Assembly: GCF_015679185.1 (NCBI RefSeq)
Contig: NZ_CP064939.1
Span: 1,674,001 to 1,738,000, forward strand
DNA from: Pedobacter endophyticus
GTDB taxonomy: Bacteria; Bacteroidota; Bacteroidia; Sphingobacteriales; Sphingobacteriaceae
Reading direction: 5' to 3'
Length of the DNA stretch: 64,000 nt
How positions within the stretch are numbered: the stretch's first letter is position 1; each line of letters begins with the position of its first letter. The position numbers and the translations under genes were made by a program. The notes beneath the pieces are model-generated. The model was not told the DNA's origin. It was given only the letters and a program-made list of their open reading frames with translations, and did not search any database. Below, in pieces: positions 38,612 through 48,038 of this stretch.

Positions 38612-39016
38612 CTAATATACAAAACCTGGAAACTCGATATTCACGATCTTCCAGTTGTTATTATTTAGAGCAAAATACAACTTAAAAGGCCCGCTTACAA
38701 TTTTTGATTCTTTGTTAACCACCGACCTGAAGCCGGCGACACCTTCAACAAAACCCATTCCCTTTCCGTCGCTAAGTAATTCGAAATTGACATCGATAAT
38801 GTCGTATCTACCGCCGACATATTCATCAGCCTGACCGAAAATACCTTTCAATTTACTTATAATTACCTCTTTGCTAACAACCTTTTTGCCGGGAAGCATA
38901 AAAAAGTCGTTCAGTTCTTGCGTAATTGCTTTCGACTGCTTAAACCACGAGTTTATAAATCTGATGGCACTATTTACGAGATCAGCCTGATGATTAAAAG
39001 TGGGGTTATCTTGCAT
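38612..39016 (-). CDS. NTF2-like/SnoaL-type small protein
   Basis: 134 residues. The order is helical N-terminus (NHQADLVNSAIRFINSWFKQ), an insert with a Lys-rich loop, then strands ending LYFALNNNNWKIVNIEFPGFVY. This resembles the alpha+beta barrel of the NTF2-like superfamily, often a binding rather than a catalytic protein. No signal peptide. It lies 18 bp after the L,D-transpeptidase gene. The family call is a fold impression, not a motif match. Confidence 0.55.
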   Translation of the reverse strand: MQDNPTFNHQADLVNSAIRFINSWFKQSKAITQELNDFFMLPGKKVVSKEVIISKLKGIFGQADEYVGGRYDIIDVNFELLSDGKGMGFVEGVAGFRSVVNKESKIVSGPFKLYFALNNNNWKIVNIEFPGFVY

Positions 39017-39034
39017 TGCACAAATCTACACCTT

Positions 39035-40597
39035 CTATCGATATTTCTTCATTGCCATCCAAAGTTTCTCATCCATTTCATAAACATCCGGCCGGTATTC
39101 TATCCTTCCGTTTTGCGACCAGGCGGTAAAATAAGTAATCAATAATGGAATCCGTTTTTTCGGTGCAAACCAGGCCGGCTTTAACTGAAAGGTTTTTAAG
39201 GTATCGGCTTTCGCGGCCATACGCTTTTGATACCATTTCATGTGGGTACTATCAACGGGAGGCAAATCAACCTCCGCCCGCAGCTTATCATAAGTATAGG
39301 TATCGCCTACCAGCTTTTCGGCAAATTCCAAAGGTTTTTCTATACGAACACAGCCGTGGCTAATTGCCCTGTTTCTTAAAGCAAAGCCGTTTTTGTTATT
39401 CGTATCGTGCAGGTAAATGCTCGAGCTGTTATTGAAAATGAATTTAAACTTGCCAAGCGCATTGCCGTCGCCCGAGCCCTGCTTAAACTTGAAAGGCAAT
39501 TTATCTCTCGAATAGTTGCCCCAGTTAATGGTATCGGGTTCCGCTATCAACTTGCCTTTATAGTACACGTTAATATTACTATTAGACAGATAATATGGGT
39601 CTTTTCGGGCCATCCAGTAAATTTCGCTCTGCGCAATGCTCACCGGAATATTCCAGATCGGGTTGGCCTGTATCGAGTTGATTTCGCTGTACAGCAACGG
39701 CGTTTCATGGTTCTTGGGCTTATCATCTAAATTATGCGATTTCAGATAAACTTTCATTTTCTCTTCATAGCCATTTTCACGCTTACCACCAACGCAAACT
39801 TTCATGGTGATAACGGTATCCAAATTATCGAACCAGGTTAACCTAAAATCAGGAATGTTAACCTGTACAAAATTGTTTCCGGTAACGGGCATTCGCCAAC
39901 GAAAGCGCTCCATATTAACTGCTAAAATCCGCTTCTCATCTGCACCATTTGCATTCAAGTAGGCGGCCTGTAAAGCCTTGTATTGGGGCGAAACGGGTTG
40001 CGCCGATTTTAACGAATCGAGCATGTGATCTGATCCCAATAAATTGAGCATACCAGCACTATCGGGACGCTTCACCCTGATGTAATATCGCGAAAATATG
40101 TTGCGGGGATTAACCACGCCAAACTTTAAAAAGTTAGTATAATTTAAGTAGGCGTTTGCACTCAGAATTTCGAGCTTTGCAATTACGGGATAAGCGTCAT
40201 CTACCTTTTTAAATTTATTGGCCGCGAGTTCCCTGAGCAGCGCTTTTATCTCATCAGTTTTAAATATCGCCGGGTTCAATCCGTGTGCTGTACTGTTTTC
40301 CAAATAATGGGTAAGCGAATCGAGTGTTCCGTTAACAAAAAATTTGGTTACCAATCTGGGCTCGTCATTATTCGCCTCATAAAACGACTTAATTGTTTTC
40401 GGATTAGCAAAATTGTGCGAAAGCGATGCCAGCGTATTTACAAAAACACTGTCGTAGGCCACAGTGTCGAAGTCTTTATAAATATTATTTTTAAAGTGTT
40501 CAGCCAAAACTTTTCCAATCTCAGGGGGAGATTTAAACCAGCCACAAGCGGAAATGAACAAAACAACAGGGACAATTAGAAAGCGGATGTTCTTCAA
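39035..40597 (-). CDS. L,D-transpeptidase (YkuD domain, YcbB-like), lipoprotein
   Basis: 520 residues. The N-terminus ends LFISACGW, a lipobox, so it is probably tethered in the periplasm. The large N-terminal scaffold (about residues 60-220) resembles YcbB-type proteins. The catalytic YkuD domain includes VQVNIPDFRLTW, ETPLLYSEINSIQANPIWNIP, and ISHGCVRIEKPLEFAEKLV with the nucleophile Cys416. It forms 3-3 or lipoprotein cross-links in peptidoglycan. It is divergent from the his operon across a 276-bp gap that contains the his leader. Confidence 0.92.
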   Translation of the reverse strand: MKNIRFLIVPVVLFISACGWFKSPPEIGKVLAEHFKNNIYKDFDTVAYDSVFVNTLASLSHNFANPKTIKSFYEANNDEPRLVTKFFVNGTLDSLTHYLENSTAHGLNPAIFKTDEIKALLRELAANKFKKVDDAYPVIAKLEILSANAYLNYTNFLKFGVVNPRNIFSRYYIRVKRPDSAGMLNLLGSDHMLDSLKSAQPVSPQYKALQAAYLNANGADEKRILAVNMERFRWRMPVTGNNFVQVNIPDFRLTWFDNLDTVITMKVCVGGKRENGYEEKMKVYLKSHNLDDKPKNHETPLLYSEINSIQANPIWNIPVSIAQSEIYWMARKDPYYLSNSNINVYYKGKLIAEPDTINWGNYSRDKLPFKFKQGSGDGNALGKFKFIFNNSSSIYLHDTNNKNGFALRNRAISHGCVRIEKPLEFAEKLVGDTYTYDKLRAEVDLPPVDSTHMKWYQKRMAAKADTLKTFQLKPAWFAPKKRIPLLITYFTAWSQNGRIEYRPDVYEMDEKLWMAMKKYR

Positions 40598-40672
40598 TAC
40601 GTAAAAATTTAATACAAAAATAAGTCTATTGCAAGCTAAAACACAATATGGGCAAATTAAGTGCCATTATTT

Positions 40673-40702
40673 TTTGATTTACGGTTTCAAACGCTATATT
40701 TG
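40673..40702 (+). promoter_or_regulatory. Promoter of the histidine operon
   Basis: TTTG at 40673-40676 and TATATTTG at 40695-40702, spaced by 18 bp, match the Bacteroidota -33/-7 consensus. Transcription would start near 40708, just ahead of the leader RNA. Confidence 0.65.
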
Positions 40703-40708
40703 CCACCG

Positions 40709-40808
40709 CATATCAGCTAACGTATTGATACTGGGCATAAATATTTTATGAATTTAACTTTGAACCATTACTTACATTTACACCATCGCCGTTAGGCGAT
40801 ATGATATG
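40709..40808 (+). promoter_or_regulatory. Leader RNA structures of the his operon
   Basis: CATATCA (40709-40715) is complementary to TGATATG (40802-40808), and CTAACG (40717-40722) to CGTTAG (40790-40795), which would enclose the leader peptide frame. A competing short hairpin, ATCGCC-GTTA-GGCGAT (40785-40800), overlaps the same downstream strand. A ribosome at the His codons should decide between them. Confidence 0.55.
40748..40795 (+). CDS. Histidine-rich leader peptide
   Basis: A 15-codon frame, MNLTLNHYLHLHHRR, then TAG. Four of 15 residues are His (codons 7, 10, 12, 13), and two are consecutive. It lies between the his promoter and hisG. This is the classical form of a his attenuator peptide, in which low charged tRNA-His stalls the ribosome. 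The number of His codons and the position make chance unlikely. Confidence 0.85.
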   Translation: MNLTLNHYLHLHHRR

Positions 40809-40811
40809 TTT

Positions 40812-40835
40812 GTTTTGTACTTCAAAACTATTTTT
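40812..40835 (+). terminator. Candidate attenuator terminator
   Basis: GTTTTG TACTT CAAAAC is a 6-bp weak stem, followed by TATTTTT, 38 bp before hisG. The stem is AT-rich, so it would need help from the leader folding to act as a terminator. Confidence 0.4.
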
Positions 40836-40873
40836 CCGTAAAATTATTTCTTGTTCATTCTATATTCAATACT

Positions 40874-41725
40874 TTGAAAACACTTAAAATTGCTATCCAG
40901 AAATCGGGTAGGTTAAACGAAAAATCCGTAGAAATATTAAAAAATTGTGGTCTCTCTTTCGAGAACTATAAAAGCTCATTAATATCAACCGTTCAAAACT
41001 TTCCTTTAGAGATTCTTTTCCTTCGCGATGATGACATTCCGGAGTACGTGCAAGATGGCATTGCCGACCTTGGTATTGTAGGCGAAAATGTGATTACTGA
41101 AACTAAGGCTGGCGTTGAATACCTGCAGCGTTTGGGCTTCGGAAAATGCACGCTAAAAATCGCCATTCAGAAAGGCAGCGACATTCAAGAACTGGAAGAT
41201 TTAAATGGCAAAGCAATCGCCACATCATACCCCGTAATTCTCGAAAAATTCTTAACTGAAAAAGGCATAAAATCTGATATCAGAACCATTTCCGGATCCG
41301 TAGAAATTGGCCCGGGTTTGGGATTAAGTGATGCCATTTTCGACATCGTTTCTACAGGCGGAACACTAAAGAGCAATGGGCTAAAACCGTTCGCCGATGT
41401 GATGCAATCGGAAGCCATTTTAATCGGAAATAAATCGATACTTGATAACCCTGAAGTTGCCGAATTGTTGCAAAGAATCCGTTCAGTTTTGAGCGCCAAG
41501 TCGAACAAATATGTCGTACTAAACGTATCAAAAGATAACCTGCAAAAAGTGGTAGATTTGTTGCCCGGCGTTAAAAGTCCAACTGTAGTTCCGTTGTTCG
41601 AACCCGATTGGGTTGCTGTTCATTCGGTAATTGCCGAGGAAGATTTTTGGGAGAAAATCAACAGCTTAAAAGCTGCCGGTGCGGAAGGAATTTTAGTGAT
41701 GCCAATTGAAAAAATTATCACCTAA
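40874..41725 (+). CDS. hisG: ATP phosphoribosyltransferase, long form (HisG-L)
   Basis: 283 residues, the long form with its own C-terminal ACT-like domain (about residues 210-283, ending EGILVMPIEKIIT) and so no need for HisZ. It joins ATP and PRPP in the first, feedback-inhibited step of histidine synthesis. Signatures are LKIAIQKSGRLNEKSVEIL, DLGIVGENVI, LNGKAIATSYP and ISGSVEIGPGLGLSDAIFDIVSTG (PRPP/ATP binding). The start codon is TTG; no in-frame ATG lies nearby. First gene of the operon. Confidence 0.97.
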   Translation: MKTLKIAIQKSGRLNEKSVEILKNCGLSFENYKSSLISTVQNFPLEILFLRDDDIPEYVQDGIADLGIVGENVITETKAGVEYLQRLGFGKCTLKIAIQKGSDIQELEDLNGKAIATSYPVILEKFLTEKGIKSDIRTISGSVEIGPGLGLSDAIFDIVSTGGTLKSNGLKPFADVMQSEAILIGNKSILDNPEVAELLQRIRSVLSAKSNKYVVLNVSKDNLQKVVDLLPGVKSPTVVPLFEPDWVAVHSVIAEEDFWEKINSLKAAGAEGILVMPIEKIIT

Positions 41726-41785
41726 AAACCACTCGAAAACACATAAATTCATATTAACTAATAGTTAATTTTAAATTATAAAACA

Positions 41786-43093
41786 TTGAAAGTCTACAAT
41801 TATACAGATTTATCTAAATCAAAAATTGAAGAGCTGTGTTCGAGGCAAATCGACGACGATAAATTGGTTGAAGAGCGTGTTGCAGAAATCGTAAATACAG
41901 TAAAAAAAGAAGGTGATCAAGCGCTCTTCAATTTCGCCAAAGCTTTTGACAAAGTGGAGCTGGAGAAACTTTTTTTAGACGCAGAAGAACTAAAAGCGAT
42001 CGCGTCAACCATTCCAGCCGATGCAAAAAAAGCAATTGAAACAGCCTATCAAAACATCAGGGCCTTTCACCAATCTCAATTAAAAACTGAGGATAAAATA
42101 GAAACCATGCCCGGTGTGGTTTGCTGGCGGGAATCGCGTGCAATTGAAAAAGTTGGCCTATATATACCCGGTGGAACAGCGGTTTTGCCGAGCACCTTTT
42201 TAATGCTTGCAACACCTGCAATTATCGCGGGCTGTAAAAAAATTGTGGTTTGCTCGCCGCCCCAAAATGATGGCAAAACGAACTGTTATTTGGCGTACTG
42301 CGCAGTGCTTTTGGGTATCGACAAAATTTATCTGACTGGAGGCGCACAGGCCGTTGCCGCAATGGCCTTTGGAACCGAAACCATTCCGCAAGTGTATAAG
42401 ATCTTTGGCCCCGGCAATCGCTATGTTACCACGGCAAAAACGATGGTACAAAATAAGGTTGCCATCGATATGCCCGCGGGTCCATCAGAGGTTTTGGTAA
42501 TTGCCGATACCACTGCCAATCCGTCATATATAGCGGCCGACTTGCTCGCACAAGCCGAACATGGCGCTGATAGTCAGGCAATTTTAGTATCTACCTCAAA
42601 AGAAATTATTGAGCAAACGTTGTTAGCAGTTGAAAATCAGTTGGCTATACTTCCAAGAAAGGAAATAGCGGCCAAGGCAATAGCTAATTCGTATGCCGTA
42701 TTGGTTGATGATTTGGCATCAGCGATGAATTTTTCAAACGAGTATGCGCCTGAACATCTAATTCTTGCGACAGAAAATTTTGAGGAGCTAATTCCCTTGA
42801 TAATCAATGCAGGATCGGTATTTTTAGGGAACCTTACACCGGAAAGTGCCGGCGATTATGCCTCAGGCACTAACCATACCTTGCCCACCAGCGGCTTTGC
42901 CAAAGCGTATTCCGGCGTATCAACTGATGCTTTTCTTAAAAAGATTACCTTTCAGCACCTGTCGGCCAATGGATTAAATAACATCGGTGAAACAGTGGAA
43001 ACACTTGCCGCCGCCGAGGGCTTACAAGCACATAAAAATGCAATTACGATTAGAAGAAGTCGGAAAGTCGGAAGGCCGGAGTCCGAAGTCTAA
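41786..43093 (+). CDS. hisD: Histidinol dehydrogenase
   Basis: 435 residues; oxidises L-histidinol to L-histidine with two NAD. The catalytic region includes AEHGADSQAILVST, NEYAPEHLILAT, and the zinc/substrate motif SAGDYASGTNHTLPTSGFAKAYSG. It starts at TTG. The last codons (RSRKVGRPESEV) come from a repeat tract that begins inside the gene and continues downstream (GTCGGAAAGTCGG...), so the C-terminus is probably not the ancestral one; the enzyme core is complete without it. Confidence 0.96.
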   Translation: MKVYNYTDLSKSKIEELCSRQIDDDKLVEERVAEIVNTVKKEGDQALFNFAKAFDKVELEKLFLDAEELKAIASTIPADAKKAIETAYQNIRAFHQSQLKTEDKIETMPGVVCWRESRAIEKVGLYIPGGTAVLPSTFLMLATPAIIAGCKKIVVCSPPQNDGKTNCYLAYCAVLLGIDKIYLTGGAQAVAAMAFGTETIPQVYKIFGPGNRYVTTAKTMVQNKVAIDMPAGPSEVLVIADTTANPSYIAADLLAQAEHGADSQAILVSTSKEIIEQTLLAVENQLAILPRKEIAAKAIANSYAVLVDDLASAMNFSNEYAPEHLILATENFEELIPLIINAGSVFLGNLTPESAGDYASGTNHTLPTSGFAKAYSGVSTDAFLKKITFQHLSANGLNNIGETVETLAAAEGLQAHKNAITIRRSRKVGRPESEV

Positions 43094-43320
43094 AGACTAA
43101 AAGACTAAAGCGCCATACAATCCCCCTCTAGAGCGGTGCCCTAAGGACGGGGTGGTAAAAGAAAGCAGAAAGACTGAAGTAAAAAAAAACTTGTAAAATC
43201 TCTTCAATCCTTGCCCGCCCAGTTAGGGAGAGCATAACAACCCGAAGAGGGAAAATGACATCAAATAACAAACAATATCATCCGACTTTCGGACCTCCGA
43301 CCTCGGACTTTAACCTTAAA
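43064..43320. repeat. Bipartite GTCGGAAGTC / inverted GACTTCCGAC tract
   Basis: The first half runs GTCGGAAAGTCGGAAGGCC, then GGAGTCCGAAGTC and AGACTAAAAGACTAAAG. The inverted half at 43280-43312 reads CCGACTTTCGGACC, then TCCGACCTCGGACTTT. Together they cover most of the 321-bp hisD-hisC gap and the last codons of hisD. No gene was seen in the gap. Confidence 0.8.
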
Positions 43321-43377
43321 TATGATTAAAAACTGTGTGAGATATAAAGTAAAAAACGTTTAGGCAACACGCCAATC

Positions 43378-43412
43378 CCTTTTACCTTACGCCTTACGCC
43401 TTTCACCTTTAG
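43378..43412. repeat. CCTTA-word tract before hisC
   Basis: CCTTTTACCTTACGCCTTACGCCTTTCACC is the inverted sense of the AAGGT words found at 32118, 45592 and 48741. It ends directly before the hisC start. Confidence 0.7.
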
Positions 43413-43414
43413 AT

Positions 43415-44455
43415 ATGGATATTAACGATTTAGTTAGAGAAAACATAAAAAACCTTAAGCCGTACTCTACCGCCAGAGATGAGTTTAAGGGCCAGGCATC
43501 GGTATTTTTAGATGCTAACGAGAACAGCTACGGTTCTCCCCTACCGGCCAACTATAACCGCTACCCCGATCCTTTGCAGCTTGATTTAAAGGATGCCATC
43601 AGCAAAATCAAGGGCGTGCCGATTGAGAATACCTTTTTGGGCAACGGAAGCGACGAGGCTATCGACTTGCTGTTTCGGGCGTTTTGCAACCCCGGAAAAG
43701 ACAACGTAATTGTACTGCCACCAACGTACGGAATGTACGAGGTTTCGGCCAACATTAACGATGTGGAAATACGCAAAGTGAGTTTGTTGCCGAACTTCCA
43801 GTTAGACATGGAAAAGATTGCAGAAACGATTGATAAAAACACAAAATTAATCTTCATTTGCTCGCCGAATAATCCCACCGGAAATTCGATAAACCGCGAA
43901 GATATTGAAACCATTTTAACCAACTTTAATGGCATCGTTGTGGTGGATGAAGCGTACATCAATTACGCCCGCCAAAAGACGTTTATTCAAGAGCTAACCG
44001 AGTACGCAAACCTGGTAGTTTTACAAACTTTTTCGAAGGCCTGGGGCCTCGCCGCTTTGCGTTTGGGAATGGCGTTTTCATCACGAAAAGTGATCGATGT
44101 TTTGAACAAAATTAAGCCGCCTTATAACATCAATCAGGCGACTCAAGATCTGGCTTTCGAAGCACTAAAAAACATAGCGCAAGTAAACGATTGGATCAAA
44201 GAATCTGTGGCTGAAAGAGACCGACTATCTGAAGAATTAAATGCATTAAATATCGTTACAAAAGTTTATCCGTCGGATGCTAATTTTATATTAACAGCGG
44301 TAAACGATGCAACTAAAATTTACGACACTTTGGTTGATGAAGGAATCATCGTTCGCGACCGATCGAAAGTTACCTTATGCGAGGGTTGCCTGCGAATTAC
44401 CGTGGGTACGAAAGAAGAAAATGATCAACTCTTAACTATTCTGAAAAATTTTTAA
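43415..44455 (+). CDS. hisC: Histidinol-phosphate aminotransferase
   Basis: 346 residues, a PLP fold-type I aminotransferase that makes histidinol phosphate from imidazole acetol phosphate and glutamate. Signatures: FLDANENSYGSPLP, NRYPDPLQLDL, FLGNGSDEAIDLLF, FICSPNNPTGNSI, VVDEAYINYAR, and TFSKAWGLAALRLGM with the PLP lysine Lys208. Third gene of the operon; 3 bp before hisB. Confidence 0.97.
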   Translation: MDINDLVRENIKNLKPYSTARDEFKGQASVFLDANENSYGSPLPANYNRYPDPLQLDLKDAISKIKGVPIENTFLGNGSDEAIDLLFRAFCNPGKDNVIVLPPTYGMYEVSANINDVEIRKVSLLPNFQLDMEKIAETIDKNTKLIFICSPNNPTGNSINREDIETILTNFNGIVVVDEAYINYARQKTFIQELTEYANLVVLQTFSKAWGLAALRLGMAFSSRKVIDVLNKIKPPYNINQATQDLAFEALKNIAQVNDWIKESVAERDRLSEELNALNIVTKVYPSDANFILTAVNDATKIYDTLVDEGIIVRDRSKVTLCEGCLRITVGTKEENDQLLTILKNF

Positions 44456-44458
44456 AAA

Positions 44459-45592
44459 ATGAAGAAAGTACTATTCATAGACCGCGACGGAACGTTAAAT
44501 ATTGAGCCAGATGATGAACAGGTAGATAGTTTTGCGAAGTTGAAATTTTACCCCCGCTCGCTTTATTACCTTTCGAAAATTGCGGCCGAAATGGATTACG
44601 AATTGGTTATGGTAACCAATCAGGATGGACTGGGAACTCCGTCCAATCCTGAAGAAAACTTCTGGCCCATTCATAACTTTATGTTAGACACATTCGCTGG
44701 CGAAGGCGTAAATTTTAGTGAGATCATTATCGACAGAACTTTTGCGAAAGACAACGCCCCAACCCGAAAGCCAGGCACGGGCCTATTGACAAAATATTTG
44801 GGCGGCGATTATGACTTGAAAAACTCATATGTTATCGGCGACCGACTAAACGATGTGGTTCTGGCAAAAAATTTAGGTGCAAAAGCAATATTTCTTCGTC
44901 AAAATGATGCCCTGGGTTCTACCGAAGCTTTAGATAAGCACGAAACCCTGCTCGATATTATAATTTTGGAAACCCAAAAATGGGAAGATATTTACAATTT
45001 GCTCAAAGCTGGAAGCAGAAAAATAAGCCACGTTCGCAAAACCAATGAAACGGATATTGCCATTAACCTGGACCTTGACGGAACAGGAAAAGCGAAAATT
45101 GAAACAGGCTTAAACTTTTTCGATCACATGCTGGATCAAATTGCCAGGCACGGAAGTGTAGATTTGGAAATTCTAGCCAAGGGCGATTTGCATATCGACG
45201 AGCACCATACGATAGAAGACACCGGAATTGCACTTGGCGAAGCATTTGCCAAAGGTTTGGGAAATAAGCTCGGCATTGAACGCTATGGTTTTTGCTTGCC
45301 TATGGACGATTGTTTAGCGCAAGTGGCCATAGATTTTGGCGGCCGCAACTGGATTGTTTGGGATGCTGAATTTAAACGAGAGAAAGTAGGCGACATGCCA
45401 ACAGAGATGTTTTATCACTTTTTCAAGTCGTTCAGCGATGCCGCAAAATGTAATTTAAACATAAAAGCAGAAGGCGATAACGAACATCACAAAATTGAGG
45501 CTATCTTTAAGGCTTTCGCAAAAGCGATTAAGATGGCGATTAAGCGTGATGCCGAAAAAATGGTTCTGCCGAGTACAAAGGGAATGCTTTAA
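44459..45592 (+). CDS. hisB: Bifunctional histidinol-phosphatase / imidazoleglycerol-phosphate dehydratase
   Basis: 377 residues; both catalytic halves fused. The N-terminal HAD phosphatase (1-165) starts [10 protein letters not shown] (catalytic Asp residues in DRDGT). The C-terminal IGP dehydratase (about 190-377) has [33 protein letters not shown] and [16 protein letters not shown], which supply the manganese-binding His and Glu residues. The fusion is the usual form in this phylum and in enterobacteria. It starts 3 bp after hisC. Confidence 0.97.
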   Translation: MKKVLFIDRDGTLNIEPDDEQVDSFAKLKFYPRSLYYLSKIAAEMDYELVMVTNQDGLGTPSNPEENFWPIHNFMLDTFAGEGVNFSEIIIDRTFAKDNAPTRKPGTGLLTKYLGGDYDLKNSYVIGDRLNDVVLAKNLGAKAIFLRQNDALGSTEALDKHETLLDIIILETQKWEDIYNLLKAGSRKISHVRKTNETDIAINLDLDGTGKAKIETGLNFFDHMLDQIARHGSVDLEILAKGDLHIDEHHTIEDTGIALGEAFAKGLGNKLGIERYGFCLPMDDCLAQVAIDFGGRNWIVWDAEFKREKVGDMPTEMFYHFFKSFSDAAKCNLNIKAEGDNEHHKIEAIFKAFAKAIKMAIKRDAEKMVLPSTKGML

Positions 45593-45640
45593 AGGTTGAG
45601 GGTTAAAAGGTAAAAGGCTGAGGGTTTAAGATGCACAGAA
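45592..45640. repeat. AAGGT-word low-complexity tract
   Basis: AAAGGTTGAGGGTTAAAAGG then TAAAAGGCTGAGGGTTTAAG follow the hisB stop codon. The same purine-rich words occur at 32118 and 48741. Farther on, 45750-45793 repeats CTTGATACTCGATACT-type words just before hisH. Confidence 0.7.
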
Positions 45641-45794
45641 CATCATATAATAACTCCCATAGCAATGAAAATCTTTTTGCTTTGTAGTGCCTTTGACACA
45701 GGACTCCTTAACCTTTGAAAAACTGACATTCGTTTTCAAATTAATAGACAAAGTATTGAGTCTTGATACTCGATACTAAATACTTGATACTAAA

Positions 45795-46388
45795 ATGATT
45801 GGAATAGTAAATTACGGCGCTGGCAACATTTTCTCTTTAACTGCAGCTTTGGCACGTTTAAATGTAGCGTACGGCATGGTAAACACTGAGGCTGACCTCG
45901 AAAAATATAGCCATATCATCATCCCTGGTGTGGGGCATGCTGGTGCAGCGATGGAAAAGCTAAAGCAAACAGGGCTAATTGAGGCCATAAAGCAATTACA
46001 AAAGCCGGTTTTGGGCATTTGCGTAGGCATGCAGCTCATCACCGCACATTCTGAAGAGGGTGATGCGGAACTTTTGGATATCGTACCGGTAAAAACCAAA
46101 AAATTCGGTAACACATTGAATATCAAAGTTCCACACATGGGCTGGAATGCGGTGCACCATAAAAACAATTCCTTATTTGAAGGTGTTGAAGATAATGCAC
46201 AATTTTACTTCGTTCATTCGTACTTTATTGAATATAACCCTACTTTTGACATCGCCTCTGCCAACTACGGTTTACAGTTTTCGGCGGCGGTACAAAAAGA
46301 TAATTTTTATGGCGTTCAGTTCCACCCCGAAAAATCGGGCAAGGCTGGCGAACAGATATTAAAGAATTTTTCAAACTTAAGCTTATAA
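45795..46388 (+). CDS. hisH: Imidazole glycerol phosphate synthase, glutaminase subunit
   Basis: 197 residues; a class I glutamine amidotransferase that supplies ammonia to HisF. The nucleophile elbow is LGICVGMQLI with Cys76; the His and Glu of the triad lie in GVQFHPEKSGKAG near the C-terminus. The oxyanion strand IPGVGHAG is present. The gene is separated from hisB by a 202-bp repeat-containing gap and overlaps hisA closely (1 bp between them). Confidence 0.96.
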   Translation: MIGIVNYGAGNIFSLTAALARLNVAYGMVNTEADLEKYSHIIIPGVGHAGAAMEKLKQTGLIEAIKQLQKPVLGICVGMQLITAHSEEGDAELLDIVPVKTKKFGNTLNIKVPHMGWNAVHHKNNSLFEGVEDNAQFYFVHSYFIEYNPTFDIASANYGLQFSAAVQKDNFYGVQFHPEKSGKAGEQILKNFSNLSL

Positions 46389-46389
46389 A

Positions 46390-47139
46390 ATGTACATAAT
46401 TCCTGCTATTGATATTTTGGATGGAAAGGTTGTTAGACTTCGTGAGGGAGATTACAACCAAAAAACTGAATACGATGTTTCTATCGCCGATATGATAGAA
46501 AAGTATCGTTCAAACGGAACAGATTTCATCCACATTATTGATCTTAACGGTGCCAAAGGCGATTTCAGCAACCAGAAATCCCTTTTCGAAATTATTAAGA
46601 AAACCGAAATGAGGGTACAGTACGGTGGCGGGATCCGTACAATTGAGCAGGTAACCAATCTACTTGACGCCGGAATCCACCGTGTTATTGTTGGCACCCA
46701 GGCCATTACCAACCCCGATTTTTTGCAACAGTTAAGCGAGGCTTTTGCCAAAAAAGACAATTACGCAAATCGAATTGTAATCGCTATTGATGTTTTGGAC
46801 GAGGTAATTAAATACTCGGGCTGGATGGAAAGTTCGCCAATTAAATTAATGGATTACGTGGATAAGTGCCTTGCCTTAGGGTTCTTCCGTTTCTTATGTA
46901 CAGATATCAGCAAAGACGGAAAGCTGGGCGGTGCTGCCATCGAATTGTATAAAAAACTGCTCGAACACTCTCCAATGATCAAATTGATTGCTTCAGGTGG
47001 TGTAAGTTCAATGGAAGACATTCATGAGCTGGCCAAATACCCGATTAGAAGCGTAGTTGTTGGAAAGGCAATTTACGAAGACAGAATTACCATCGAAGAG
47101 ATTAAAGAGTGGAATTTGAGAGCTTTGAGCACTATATAG
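46390..47139 (+). CDS. hisA: Phosphoribosylformimino-AICAR phosphate isomerase
   Basis: 249 residues; a half-barrel-duplicated TIM barrel that opens the ribose ring of ProFAR. The first catalytic Asp is Asp8 in IPAIDILDGKVVRL, and the second Asp lies in FLCTDISKDGKLGG. Phosphate-binding loops are YGGGIRT and ASGGVSS. It sits 1 bp after hisH and 134 bp before hisF, with a REP-like element in that gap. Confidence 0.97.
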   Translation: MYIIPAIDILDGKVVRLREGDYNQKTEYDVSIADMIEKYRSNGTDFIHIIDLNGAKGDFSNQKSLFEIIKKTEMRVQYGGGIRTIEQVTNLLDAGIHRVIVGTQAITNPDFLQQLSEAFAKKDNYANRIVIAIDVLDEVIKYSGWMESSPIKLMDYVDKCLALGFFRFLCTDISKDGKLGGAAIELYKKLLEHSPMIKLIASGGVSSMEDIHELAKYPIRSVVVGKAIYEDRITIEEIKEWNLRALSTI

Positions 47140-47157
47140 GGCAAAAAATTAACACGA

Positions 47158-47262
47158 TCGTCATTGCGAGGCACGAAGCAATCTCACATCGGTCGTCACC
47201 CTGAATTTATTTCAGGGTCTTTATTTACATAAAAGATGCTGAAATAAATTCAGCATGACGAA
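47158..47262. repeat. REP-like palindromic element 3
   Basis: Opens TCGTCATTGCGAGGCACGAAGCAATCTCAC and closes ATGACGA. It contains two hairpins: CCCTGAA/TTCAGGG (47202-47220) and ATGCTGAA/TTCAGCAT (about 47236-47256). It lies between hisA and hisF inside the operon transcript. Confidence 0.85.
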
Positions 47263-47273
47263 AACACAAACAA

Positions 47274-48029
47274 ATGTTATCAAAAAGAATAATCCCCTGT
47301 TTAGACGTTAAAGACGGTCGCACGGTAAAGGGCGTCAACTTTGTCGACTTACGCGATGCAGGCGACCCGGTAGAACTCGCCGCTCAATACGCGCAGCAAG
47401 GTGCCGATGAATTGGTGTTTTTAGACATTACAGCCACTCACGAACGACGCAAAACCATGGTAGAAATGGTGAAATCTGTAGCACGGCAGCTCAATATTCC
47501 CTTTACCATTGGCGGGGGACTTACAGAAATTGCCGACGCGGATGCCCTGTTAAATGCCGGCGCAGACAAAATCAGCATCAACTCCGCAGCGGTACGGAAC
47601 CCCAAACTCATTGAAGAACTGGCAAACACGTTTGGCGTTCAGTTTGTAGTTTTAGCGGTCGACACTAAACACGTTGACGGCAAAAACAGGGTTCACTTAA
47701 ACGGTGGGCGATTAATTACTGAACTTGAAACAGAAACCTGGATTAAGCAGGCCGAAAATTTAGGTGCAGGCGAAATTTTGCTCACCTCGATGGATCATGA
47801 TGGCACAAAATCGGGTTTCGATTGTGAGCTACTCAGCAAAGTAAACCAGATGATTAACATCCCGATTATTGCTTCAGGTGGCGCAGGAAATATGACTCAT
47901 TTTGCCGAGGTTTTCCAAAAAGCAAATGTCGATGCAGCTCTTGCGGCATCGGTTTTTCACTATGGCGAGATTCTGATTCCGGATTTGAAGCAGGAGCTTA
48001 AAAGACAGCAAATTCCAGTTAGAATATAA
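47274..48029 (+). CDS. hisF: Imidazole glycerol phosphate synthase, cyclase subunit
   Basis: 251 residues; TIM barrel that closes the imidazole ring with ammonia channelled from HisH. The catalytic Asp11 lies in [15 protein letters not shown] and the second Asp in [25 protein letters not shown] and ASGGAGN form the phosphate-binding loops. The start ATG follows the REP-like element. Confidence 0.97.
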   Translation: MLSKRIIPCLDVKDGRTVKGVNFVDLRDAGDPVELAAQYAQQGADELVFLDITATHERRKTMVEMVKSVARQLNIPFTIGGGLTEIADADALLNAGADKISINSAAVRNPKLIEELANTFGVQFVVLAVDTKHVDGKNRVHLNGGRLITELETETWIKQAENLGAGEILLTSMDHDGTKSGFDCELLSKVNQMINIPIIASGGAGNMTHFAEVFQKANVDAALAASVFHYGEILIPDLKQELKRQQIPVRI

Positions 48030-48038
48030 AACTTAACG

